A DNA stretch of 41,757 nucleotides from an uncultured Oscillibacter sp. (lineage in GTDB: Bacteria; Bacillota; Clostridia; Oscillospirales; Oscillospiraceae), in contig CAJUJW010000019.1 in assembly GCA_910586735.1 (NCBI GenBank), forward strand, positions 1-41,757. The letters are read 5' to 3'. The first letter of the stretch is position 1; each line of letters opens with the position of its first letter. Of this stretch, positions 19,450 through 26,783 are shown piece after piece. The translations under genes were made by a program, and so were the position numbers. The notes beneath the pieces were generated by a model. The model was given only the letters and a program-made list of their open reading frames with translations, was not told where the DNA came from and did not search any database.

Positions 19450-19463
19450 CGCAAACGTTTACG
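19450..19463. promoter_or_regulatory. LacI-type operator O2 (HAD operon)
   Basis: CGCAAACGTTTACG; its reverse complement differs from O1 at one base. It covers about +8 to +21 of the HAD-operon transcript, a repressing position. The O1-O2 centre distance is 208 bp, compatible with looping, though that is speculative. Confidence 0.65.
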
Positions 19464-19559
19464 AACCGGCGGGAGACCGCCCCGCGCCTCCTGGACCCCG
19501 TTTCCAGGGACCCCGGCCTCCGGCCACGCCACCCGATCACATTATAAGGAGGAATTCCC

Positions 19560-20294
19560 ATGACCCCCGATATCAAAACGATTTTCTTCGACGTTGGCAA
19601 CACGCTGCGCATCGTGCTGAAGGAGCAGGATTTCATTGACCAGGCCGAGGCCGGGCTGATGGAGCTGATCCAGACCAGGGAGACCCACGACGAGCTCTTC
19701 GCCAAGCTGGCGGAGCGCTGGAAGAAGTACCGCAAGATGTCCAAGGAGACCCTGCTGGACGCCTCCGAGGGCGAGCTCTGGACCCAGTACATGCTACCGG
19801 AGTACGACACCAACATGATCTTCGCCAACGCGCCCAAGCTCACCCGCCTGTGGCGGGACCACGACGGCCGCCGGGTGGCCCGGCCCGACGCCGTGGCGAC
19901 CCTCAAGGAGCTCTGCGCCCGGGGCTACACCCTGGGCATCATCGCCAACACCGTCACGGAGACGGAAATCCCCGACTGGATGGCCGCCGACGGCGTGGCC
20001 CAGTGCTTCAAGACCACCATTCTCTCCTCCAAGGTCCGCATCCGCAAGCCCAACCCGGAGATTTACCACCTGGCCTGCCGCTGCATCGGCACCCCGGAGG
20101 CCAACTGCGCCTACGTGGGCGACAACCCGGTCCGGGACGTGGAGGGCACCCAGGCGGCGGGCTTCGGCATGATGATCCGCATCGACGAGCCGGACACCCT
20201 GAACACGGAGCACGCCACGGGAAAGGAATTCACCCCCGACCATGTGATTACCTCTCTGTCTCAGCTTCTCGACATCTTCCCCGCCCGTACTTAA
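19560..20294 (+). CDS. HAD-superfamily hydrolase-like protein, paralog 1
   Basis: 244 residues with a HAD core and a helical cap (about 20-105). Motif I is DVGNT with nucleophile Asp11; the usual second Asp (+2, acid/base) is Gly13. Motif II has Ala129 where Ser/Thr is expected (IIAN). Motif III lysine is Lys163 (IRKP), and motif IV is GDN with Asp188 and Asp193. Loss of the +2 Asp and the motif II Ser/Thr suggests weak or altered phosphatase activity. It is the first of three tandem paralogs, with AAGGAGG before ATG, directly downstream of operator O2. Confidence 0.85.
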   Translation: MTPDIKTIFFDVGNTLRIVLKEQDFIDQAEAGLMELIQTRETHDELFAKLAERWKKYRKMSKETLLDASEGELWTQYMLPEYDTNMIFANAPKLTRLWRDHDGRRVARPDAVATLKELCARGYTLGIIANTVTETEIPDWMAADGVAQCFKTTILSSKVRIRKPNPEIYHLACRCIGTPEANCAYVGDNPVRDVEGTQAAGFGMMIRIDEPDTLNTEHATGKEFTPDHVITSLSQLLDIFPART

Positions 20295-20321
20295 CGGATA
20301 TAGATAAGGAGGGAACACGCC

Positions 20322-21059
20322 ATGGATACGACAAAGCGCTATAAGGCCGTATTCTTCGACCTGGGAGGCACCCTGCGCATCGCCCTGCTGGAGGAGCCCT
20401 GGATGAGGCACGCCCGCCGGAAGATGGCGGAAATCGCCGGGTCCCCCGTGCCCTACGAGGAGTTCTACCAGATGATTGAGGAGCGCTACGAGCCCTACCG
20501 CAAGTGGGCCCTGGGGGAGAACAAGGAATCCAACGACGAGGAGCTCTGGTGCAAGTGGCTGCTGCCGGACTACGACCAGGCCCGGATCAAGCAGGTTTGC
20601 CACGAGCTGAGCTTCCAGTACCGCCAGTGCAAGGGCCGCCGGGTGGTGGTGGATGGCGGCGCGGAGGTCATCAAGGGCCTGCACGACCGGGGCTATAAGC
20701 TGGGCATTATCTCCAACCTCATCGGGGAGAACGAGGTCCCCGACTGGCTGGAGGAGGACGGCCTGGCGGAGTATTTCGACACGGTGATTCTCTCCTCCGT
20801 CTGCGGCCTGCGGAAGCCCTGCTCTGAAATCTACGATATCGCCTGCAAGGACATCGGCGTGGCGCCGGAGGACTGCGTGTCCGTGGCGGACAACGTGAAA
20901 CGGGACATCACCGGGGCCAAGGAAGCGGGAATCGGCTGCAACATCATCTTCTCGTCTCCCGAGAAGAAACACCCGGTGAAATTCACCGAGGAAAACCGGC
21001 CCGACGCTGTGGTGGAGGACTTCCGGGAGATTCTGGACCTGCTTCCCCCCTTGAACTGA
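20322..21059 (+). CDS. HAD-superfamily hydrolase-like protein, paralog 2
   Basis: 245 residues, clearly homologous to its neighbours over the whole length (shared segments ELW, GRR-V, GY-LGII, RKP). Motif I DLGGT has Asp13 but Gly15 in place of the second Asp. Ser131 fills motif II and Lys165 motif III. Motif IV reads VADN with Asp190 and Asp195, so the usual Gly is Ala. The ribosome site AAGGAGGG precedes ATG 20322, 27 bases after paralog 1. Substrate unknown. Confidence 0.85.
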   Translation: MDTTKRYKAVFFDLGGTLRIALLEEPWMRHARRKMAEIAGSPVPYEEFYQMIEERYEPYRKWALGENKESNDEELWCKWLLPDYDQARIKQVCHELSFQYRQCKGRRVVVDGGAEVIKGLHDRGYKLGIISNLIGENEVPDWLEEDGLAEYFDTVILSSVCGLRKPCSEIYDIACKDIGVAPEDCVSVADNVKRDITGAKEAGIGCNIIFSSPEKKHPVKFTEENRPDAVVEDFREILDLLPPLN

Positions 21060-21068
21060 ATCCAAAAC

Positions 21069-21097
21069 GGGATGTCCGGGGCAACCCGGACTATCCC
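21069..21097 (+). other. Intercistronic hairpin between HAD paralogs 2 and 3
   Basis: GGGAT and TCCGGG (21069-21080, one bulged G) pair with CCCGGA and ATCCC (21085-21097) over a GCAA tetraloop. No U-tract follows, so it is more likely an mRNA-stability or processing element than a terminator. Confidence 0.5.
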
Positions 21098-21139
21098 GCG
21101 TTCCAGAGAAAACCATTTCTTATAGGAGGCTGATGGACT

Positions 21140-21916
21140 ATGAACACCGATATCCGTTATATCTTCCTGGACCTGGGGGGCACCTTCCGGGTCATCGACG
21201 AGGACCCCGCCTACCTCTCCGCCGCCCGGGCGAAAATCGCCGAGCTCTGCGGCGTGGAGACCGACAACCCGAACCAGTGGTTCAGCGATGTCATTGAAAA
21301 ACGGTATGACAAATACCGGGACTGGGCCCTGAAATTCATGTGTGAGGCCCCGGAGGAGGTCCTCTGGACCCGCTGGCTGGCCTATGACATGGACAAGGAG
21401 CGCATCCTGAAAAACGCCTCCGAGCTGACCTACCAGTACCGCCAGACCAAGGGCCGCCGCACCGTGGTAGAGGGCGGCGCCGAAACCGTCAAGGAGCTTT
21501 GTGCCCGGGGCTACACCATGGGCATCATCAGCGACCTGGTAGGCAAGCGGGAGGTGGACGAGTGGCTGGACGCCGACGGCCTCCGGCCCTACTTCAAGAC
21601 CGTCCAGCAGTCCTCCATCACCTATGTCCGCAAGCCCGGCCCCGCCATCTACTACTACGCCATGGAGGAAGCGGGCGCCCTGCCGGAGAACTGCTGCTAC
21701 GTGGGCGACAACCTGAACCGGGACATCGTGGGCGCCAAGGCCTGCGACTTCGGCATGACCGTCACGGTGCAGTATAACAGAGAAAAGCCCCTGAAGCTGA
21801 CGGAGGAGAACATGCCCGACGGCAAGATCTACACCTTCCCCCAGCTGCTGGACATCTTCCCGGAACGGGGCAAGGTGGCGGTGGAGAGGCTGATCGCCCC
21901 GGACGACGGACAATAA
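21140..21916 (+). CDS. HAD-superfamily hydrolase-like protein, paralog 3
   Basis: 258 residues, closest in pattern to paralog 2 (the segment YRQTKGRR-VV-GGAE is shared). Motif I is DLGGT with Asp11 and again Gly13 at the +2 position; Ser131, Lys165, Asp190 and Asp194 are present. It has a short C-terminal extension after the conserved LLDIFPE ending. ATG 21140 follows AGGAGG. The stop codon adjoins an inverted-repeat element that separates it from the mutase-like gene, which has its own ribosome site and is probably still co-transcribed. Confidence 0.85.
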   Translation: MNTDIRYIFLDLGGTFRVIDEDPAYLSAARAKIAELCGVETDNPNQWFSDVIEKRYDKYRDWALKFMCEAPEEVLWTRWLAYDMDKERILKNASELTYQYRQTKGRRTVVEGGAETVKELCARGYTMGIISDLVGKREVDEWLDADGLRPYFKTVQQSSITYVRKPGPAIYYYAMEEAGALPENCCYVGDNLNRDIVGAKACDFGMTVTVQYNREKPLKLTEENMPDGKIYTFPQLLDIFPERGKVAVERLIAPDDGQ

Positions 21917-22034
21917 GAATGGACAATTGAAAATGGACAATGTGGAGGGCGGAGACGGCCCTGCCGTTTACCCGGCCTGAAACCGAAGGGCGGGCTCTCC
22001 CCGAAGGTCATTGTCAATTGTCAATTATCAATTA
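21910..22034. repeat. Inverted-repeat (MITE-like) element, copy 2
   Basis: Left arm about 21918-21942 (AATGGACAATTG, then AAAATGGACAATG) and right arm about 22008-22034 (CATTGTCAATTG, then TCAATTATCAATT) are imperfect inverted repeats. They use the same unit as the element at 11437-11557, around a different GC-rich centre. It lies inside the operon between HAD paralog 3 and the mutase-like gene, and begins at the HAD stop codon just as copy 1 touches the uvrB stop. Confidence 0.7.
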
Positions 22035-22051
22035 ATCTGGAGGTTTTTAAC

Positions 22052-23620
22052 ATGTCTGATATCAAACGCGGCGGCGCTCAGCTGGCTGAGGCCGTCAAGA
22101 AAGCGTATACGCTGGGACAGGACGACTATCACCTGGAGCCTATGGTTCTGGTGGAGGACGGGAAGCCCGTGGGCAAGATTGCCGACGGCGACGCCGCCAT
22201 CTTCTGCTGCCGCCGGGGCGAGCGGGAGATTGAGCTCACCGAGATGTTCACCGAGCCCGACTTTGATAAGGTGGACCGGCGGATGCTGCGGGATCTGGAC
22301 TTTGTCATCATGACCATGTACCACGACAAGTTCAAGGACCTGCCCATCGCCTTCGCCCCCGCCAAGGTAGTGAAGCCCCTGGCCCAGGTGCTCAGCGAGG
22401 CGGGGAAAACCCAGTTTCACTGCGCCGAGAGCGAGAAGTTCGCCCACGTGACCTTCTTCTTCAACGGCGGGGAGAACAACCCCTTCCCCGGCGAGGACGA
22501 CCTGTGCATCCCCTCTCCCAAGGGCATCGACTTCGACCAGCAGCCCGAGCTGTCCCTGCCCAAGGTGGCGGACGCCGTCATGGACGCGCTGGGGAAATAC
22601 GACTTTGTGGTGACAAACTTCGCCAACGGAGATGTCATTGGGCACACCCAGAACACCGAGGCGAAAATCAAAGCCTGCGGCTATGTGAGCCAGTATCTGG
22701 ACAAAGTGGTCAACGACGCCCTGGGGAAGGGCTATGTGGTGGCCATCACGGCGGACCACGGAAACATCGAAAAGCTCTACACCGCCGCCGGGAAGCCCGA
22801 CGGGGCCCACACGACCAATCTGGTGCCCTTCATCATGATCGACCCCGCCGGCAAGAGCCCCATCGCCCTGCGGGACGGGTCCCTGGGCGACGTGTCTCCC
22901 ACGGTGCTGAACGTCCTGGGCATCCCCCAGCCCGCCGAGATGGACGGCAAGCCCCTCTGTGAGGGCAAGGACTGGGGCCAGGGCCGGAAGATGCTCCTCA
23001 TCATCTGCGACGGCTGGGGCCTAGGCACCGGGGACGAGGGCGACGCCATCCACATCGCCGACACCCCCTATTGGGACTCCCTGCTGGCCAATCAGTCCTG
23101 GTCCAAGCTCCACGCCTCCGGCGAGTTCGTGGGCCTGGGCGCGGGCAAGGCCGGCAACTCCGAGGCGGGCCACTCCAACCTGGGCGCGGGCCGCTGCGTG
23201 ATGCAGGACGACGTGCGCCTGGACGCCGCCGTGAAGGACGGCAGCTTCAAACAGAATCCCATTTTCCTCCAGGCCATTGAGCACGCCAAGAAAAACGGCA
23301 CCTCCCTGCACCTGCTGGCGTATCTGACCTACAAGTCCTCCCACGGGTGCATCGACTATCCGCTGAACATCTGCGAGATGGCCAGAGACAACGGTCTGGA
23401 CCGGGTGTATCTCCACATCATCTTCGACGGCCGCTCCACCGATCCCGGCTCTGCCCCCGCCCTGCTGGCGGAGACCGACGCGAAGCTGGAGGCCATCGGC
23501 GTGGGCCGCATCGTGGACGGCGTGGGCCGGGGCGTGGCCCTGGACCGGGATAAGAACTACGACAAGGTGAAACGGGCCTACGACGCCATGGTTGAGGGCG
23601 CCGGAACCCAGTATGAGTAA
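22052..23620 (+). CDS. Circularly permuted iPGM-like phosphomutase
   Basis: 522 residues, close to cofactor-independent phosphoglycerate mutase in size, but with halves swapped. Residues 1-302 match the canonical part from about residue 225 to the C-terminus: Arg55 and Arg58, AESEKFAHVTFFFNGG (125-140), NGDVIGH (192-198), ADHGN (234-238), AHTTN (252-256), then the usual C-terminal end EMDGKPL. After a linker of about 10 residues, 313-522 match the canonical N-terminal part: ICDGWGLG (Asp320), GNSEAGH (phospho-Ser370), His431, DGRS (459-462), GR (493) and DRD (498-500). All expected metal ligands are present (Asp320, Ser370, Asp235, His236, Asp194, His198, His253). The canonical DGRD aspartate is Ser462, and SDGG before the key His is TYKS, so the substrate may differ. 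One uninterrupted frame; GGAGG at 22039-22043. Confidence 0.9.
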   Translation: MSDIKRGGAQLAEAVKKAYTLGQDDYHLEPMVLVEDGKPVGKIADGDAAIFCCRRGEREIELTEMFTEPDFDKVDRRMLRDLDFVIMTMYHDKFKDLPIAFAPAKVVKPLAQVLSEAGKTQFHCAESEKFAHVTFFFNGGENNPFPGEDDLCIPSPKGIDFDQQPELSLPKVADAVMDALGKYDFVVTNFANGDVIGHTQNTEAKIKACGYVSQYLDKVVNDALGKGYVVAITADHGNIEKLYTAAGKPDGAHTTNLVPFIMIDPAGKSPIALRDGSLGDVSPTVLNVLGIPQPAEMDGKPLCEGKDWGQGRKMLLIICDGWGLGTGDEGDAIHIADTPYWDSLLANQSWSKLHASGEFVGLGAGKAGNSEAGHSNLGAGRCVMQDDVRLDAAVKDGSFKQNPIFLQAIEHAKKNGTSLHLLAYLTYKSSHGCIDYPLNICEMARDNGLDRVYLHIIFDGRSTDPGSAPALLAETDAKLEAIGVGRIVDGVGRGVALDRDKNYDKVKRAYDAMVEGAGTQYE

Positions 23621-23631
23621 GCGCTGAGACG

Positions 23632-23661
23632 AAAGGGCCGGGGGCAGTCCCCCGGTCCTTT
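23632..23661 (+). terminator. Terminator of the HAD/mutase operon
   Basis: AAAGGGCCGGGGG (23632-23644) pairs with CCCCCGGTCCTTT (23649-23661) over a CAGT loop, 12 bases after the mutase stop codon. The U-tract is short, but position and stem strength support the call. Confidence 0.75.
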
Positions 23662-23756
23662 GGCCTGCCGGTGTTTCCGGGCCCCCGCCGGGAAGGACCG
23701 GGAAGGATGGGGCCCTGGGGGGAAGAAAAAAATAATAAGGAAATCGGAAAAAAGGC

Positions 23757-23788
23757 TTGCATTTCCAGAGAGGGTATGCTATTATAAT
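23757..23788 (+). promoter_or_regulatory. Promoter of tRNA-Arg
   Basis: TTGCAT (23757-23762), 17 bases, TATTATAAT (23780-23788, two overlapping -10 choices). The predicted start is about 18 bases before the tRNA. Confidence 0.6.
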
Positions 23789-23813
23789 GAAGCTGTCCGA
23801 ACGGACAGGCTCT

Positions 23814-23890
23814 GCGCCCTTAGCTCAGCTGGATAGAGCGTCTGGCTACGGACCAGAAGGCCGGGGGTTCGAATCCCTCAGGGCGTACCA
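23814..23890 (+). tRNA. tRNA-Arg (anticodon ACG)
   Basis: A full cloverleaf: acceptor GCGCCCT with AGGGCGT (first pair G-U), D arm AGCTCAGCTGGATAGAGC, anticodon stem TCTGG/CCAGA with loop CTACGGA giving anticodon ACG (read as ICG, CGN arginine codons), T arm GGGGGTTCGAATCCCTC, discriminator A, and an encoded CCA end. It marks the left boundary of a decayed mobile element. Confidence 0.95.
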
Positions 23891-23930
23891 AAACCACGGA
23901 AATTCAATGAATTTCCGTGGTTTTGCTTTT
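23891..23930 (+). terminator. Terminator downstream of tRNA-Arg
   Basis: The stem AAACCACGGAAATT with AATTTCCGTGGTTT (15 bp when the last tRNA base is included), a 5-base loop and then TTTTGCTTTT. It starts directly at the tRNA 3' end. Confidence 0.85.
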
Positions 23931-24011
23931 GATCTCTGTACTTTTTCGGGTGGTTGGATTTTGCGGTGGACAGTTGACCCAAGCCGTGACCCATACGGGA
24001 ACTTGGAGCGG

Positions 24012-24305
24012 TTAGGGCTGGAGAGTACCTGAGAGGAAACTCCCCACCGCGTTCGCCGCCTGTTTCTGCATGGAGGTGGTGACGTGGGCGTAGGTATCAA
24101 GGGTAAACCCGGCGGAGTAATGGCCCAGCATGGAGGAGAGCGTTTTCACGTCTACGCCGTTTTGCAGGGCCAGGACCGAGAATGTATGCCTCAGATCATG
24201 GAATCTGATTCTTTCCAATCCAGCCCGTTTCAGCACCCGCTGGAGCATGTGCAGGACGCTTCGTTTGCGGATACTGCCTTCTCCGTTGGCACGCCTTTTC
24301 GCCAT
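24012..24305 (-). pseudogene. Tyrosine recombinase remnant with internal deletion
   Basis: 97 codons. The start MAKRRANGEGSIRKR is the usual N-terminus of such integrases; it joins in frame directly to the C-terminal catalytic part (SVLHMLQRVLKRAGLERIRFHDLRHTF onward). HDLRH, GHYSAG and the nucleophile Tyr in LDTYAHV are present. The arm-binding, core-binding and first-arginine regions (roughly 250 residues) are missing. AAAGGAGG precedes ATG 24305, so the deleted protein could still be made. It points toward tRNA-Arg, the likely attachment site. Inactive as a recombinase by inference. Confidence 0.8.
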
Positions 24306-24447
24306 AGCGTATCGCCTCCTTTATCAGCTACACACCATACCAGCACCTCACAGAAATATCCAGCCGCTACATGCGGTGTTATCAAAAAATTTGTATTTGC
24401 CGGTTTGGAACTTCTCCTTGTTTATAGCAGCGCAGATTTTGAGCTCG

Positions 24448-25497
24448 TCACATCGACATTGACGGGCCCTGATACTCCTCATGATCGTCCGCCTTGTGGC
24501 CCATTGCGATCTTCTTCTCACGGATTCTTCTCATGAGCTTACTCTCCACATGACCACCCGACGGATTTGGCGGCGGGAGCGTTTCCCAGAAAATATTGCT
24601 CATGTGGTGGAGGAGCCTTACAGTACAGAGGAGAACAGACGGGGCACTCTGCCGATGGTCCAGGAGAAACTGCGCATAGCTGTTGCTTCGAGCGGCAGAC
24701 CACGTCAGCCAGTATTCTGCCGCATCTTGATCTTGTCCTACTTCTTTCCCTTGGAGGTACAGCTTGCCGAGGACATACTGCGCATATTGATTCCCCTGGC
24801 TGGCGGAGGCACTCAGCAACTGAACTGCTCTATCAATATCCCTCTCAACAGTTTTTCCCCTGAGACACTCTTTGCCCAGACGGTAGGCGGCGTAGTGATT
24901 GCCATTTTCAGCGGCGTTTCTCTGCCAGCGGAGACCCTCTTGCAAATCGCGGACCTCCACATCATCGGAGAGGAGCAGCTTTCCAAGAGCGTACTGCGCC
25001 GTGACATGACCTTGCGCTGCCGCACGCTCCAGCCAGCGCCGAGCCTTCACGCTGTCCGGGAGCATTAGGGGACCGTCCCGCAGAAGCTTGCCAATGAGAT
25101 ACTGAGCGTTCATGTCGCCGCTCTCCGCCAGCCGTTTCATTTCATTGACGGCCTGATCCCGTTCCTCCAGAGGCAGTCCTTCGCTGCGAATCATATTTCG
25201 CAGCATCCAGTAACTGTAGGAAGAGCCTACGAACTCCTCCGGCTCATCATCCTGTTGGATACCAGCATCCTCAAAGCTGACCGCACCTTGCCGGATGCGC
25301 TCTGCCTCGTGTATGACGGTGTTCTTGATCGCCCGAAACTCTTTCACCTGAGAGAGTGGCGAACGCATTCTCTCCCGTTCGGAATAAAAATCCTCCACCT
25401 GACACTGGAGCCGCCACCATAGTTCATAGCACTCCTCTACCTCTGGGAGTTTCGCCAACTCATCTGCGAGGGCGTCCACCTGTGCCTTGATGGACTT
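24448..25497 (-). pseudogene. MobP3-type relaxase, C-terminal Sel1-repeat part
   Basis: Continues in the same frame as the relaxase ORF after its TAA (25498-25500); the first ATG is at 25479, without a convincing ribosome site. Residues LPEVEECYELWWRLQ and SQVKEFRAIKN fit the linker of MobP3 relaxases. Four Sel1-like repeats follow (AQYLIGKLLRDG, AQYALGKLLLSD, AAYRLGKECLRG, AQYVLGKLYLQG), then the conserved tail LLHHMSNIFWE and MGHKADDH. It is best read as the second half of one broken gene rather than an independent Sel1 protein. Confidence 0.8.
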
Positions 25498-26166
25498 TTA
25501 CAAATAGCCGCAGACCTTTTTGCCTTTGACAACCTCCAAGGACTTGGCCAACTCCAACATCTTCGCTTCGAGTACCGGGCTGTCACAGAACTTCGAGCGC
25601 ATACGCTTTGTCAGCTCCAGCAGCGCCTTACGGCTCTGCCGCACCAGCTCATCTCTGGACGAACGCTTTTGCTCGTAGAGGCGCAGCAGTTCGCCCTGGA
25701 AAATATCTCGTGTGAGTTCGGACTTGATTTTGCGGATGCCCTCCTGGTTGAGATACGCCTGCCCCGGCTTCACTGACCAAGCCATCATGTGAACATGAGG
25801 GTGGTGGCCCTCGTCGTGGAAGGCGGCGTACCAACGGAAGTCAGAGGGCGGAATATTCATAGCGGCGGCAATTTCGTTGCGGTGGGTGCGGAGCAGATTC
25901 CGCCAAGCCTTCGCGTTATCATAACCCAGGCGCTCCGCATCCTCCCGTTTGAGGGAAATGATGAGCGTCCAGATGTTGCCTGGGTAGTCACCCAACTCTG
26001 TCACTGCTTTTTCAAGATCAACCGTATCCTCATCACCGAACAATCCGTGACGGCCTAATCGTTCTGCCCGAGGCCGGGCAGCGATGTACCGAAGGTAGCC
26101 AGCGGCATTCTTACCGCTGAAGCCGCCGCCTTTGAAATAGGGACTCTTGATAATCAGTCTTGCCAC
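25498..26166 (-). pseudogene. MobP3-family relaxase, N-terminal HUH domain (split by stop)
   Basis: 222 codons starting ARLIIKSPYFKGGG, the typical MobP3 opening. The metal/HUH motif is HDEGHHPHVHM, with upstream tyrosines (GYLRY) as candidate nucleophiles for nicking at oriT. The frame ends at TAA after KKVCGYL, exactly where family members run on into a linker and Sel1 repeats; the same frame stays open for another 349 codons. The nuclease domain is whole, so a truncated relaxase may retain nicking activity. The gene overlaps the RHH pseudogene by 13 bases. Confidence 0.8.
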
Positions 26167-26575
26167 GATTCCTCATCCTCCCAAGCCTCCCGCGCGTACT
26201 TCTCCAAGGAGATACGGCCATTGGTCCGCTTCACGCTGCTCACACTCTCCGCCCGGCGTCGGCGCAGGTCCTCCTCGCTGAACTGAAAGCCCTCTGCCAA
26301 AATGCCAGCCATCATATCCACCTCCACCGACTGTCTGAAGGACAGCGACGAGAGCCGCTCCTCCAGCTTCCCCAGCCGTCCGTCTACATAAGACTTCAGG
26401 GCTATCGGGAGGAAATCGCCGGCGTTATCCGCCTCTAAATAATCCAGGTAGAATCCGATTGCTTTTCCGCCAGCTCGTTTATGCTGCGGCATCCGGATTT
26501 CCTGTACGCTGTGTGTAGCCGGTACCTTGTCACCGGGGAGACTCGTAAACTCAGCCGCTCTTTTTCATTGCCCAT
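26154..26575 (-). pseudogene. RHH relaxosome accessory protein, frameshifted
   Basis: The start at 26575 (GGAGG four bases upstream) gives MGNEKERLSLRVSPVTRYRL, a ribbon-helix-helix start of MobC-like mobilization proteins, through SINELAEK. The frame then goes wrong. The rest (AIGFYLDYLEADNAGDFLP to the end) is one frame away. The break is at a run of four A (26463-26466, T on the plus strand); a fifth A would restore one continuous reading of about 140 residues. Such proteins bind oriT and help the relaxase. A sequencing error at the homopolymer is the main alternative. Confidence 0.75.
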
Positions 26576-26783
26576 AAAACCTCCAATTTTCGTTCCAAGA
26601 CGCCGCTCCTCCTCTCCCCACCGGACCCGCTCCGCTGGGCTCCGGCGGGGACCCCGTTTTGTGCTTCTCGCCAGCCTCCAGTCTCTTGCGGACACGCATT
26701 CGTTCCACGATTTCCTCCAGCTGGCGGAGTTGTCGTTGGTTGTAGAGGTCCACCGCATTTTGTTTTGTGTACTGCCAGAGCAT
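26565..26783 (-). CDS. Small hypothetical protein of the mobile element
   Basis: 72 residues from ATG 26783, with AGGAGG nine bases upstream. The ATG overlaps the stop of the HTH gene (TGATG), and its own stop overlaps the RHH start, a chain of coupled genes. The N-terminal half (WQYTKQNAVDLYNQRQLRQLEEIVERMRVRKRLE) is a charged helix, perhaps a coiled coil; the C-terminal half is Gly/Pro-rich. No family recognised. Confidence 0.55.
   Translation of the reverse strand: MLWQYTKQNAVDLYNQRQLRQLEEIVERMRVRKRLEAGEKHKTGSPPEPSGAGPVGRGGAASWNENWRFYGQ

Noticed and set aside
22991..23620. An internal ATG in the mutase-like gene (before LLIICDGWG) as the start of a separate gene
   Set aside because: There is no ribosome site before it and no stop codon between the parts; the frame is continuous and the linker is short, so a single permuted protein is the better reading.
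24448..25479. A stand-alone Sel1-repeat protein
   Set aside because: It continues the relaxase frame directly after one TAA, lacks a ribosome site, and matches the known C-terminal part of MobP3 relaxases.
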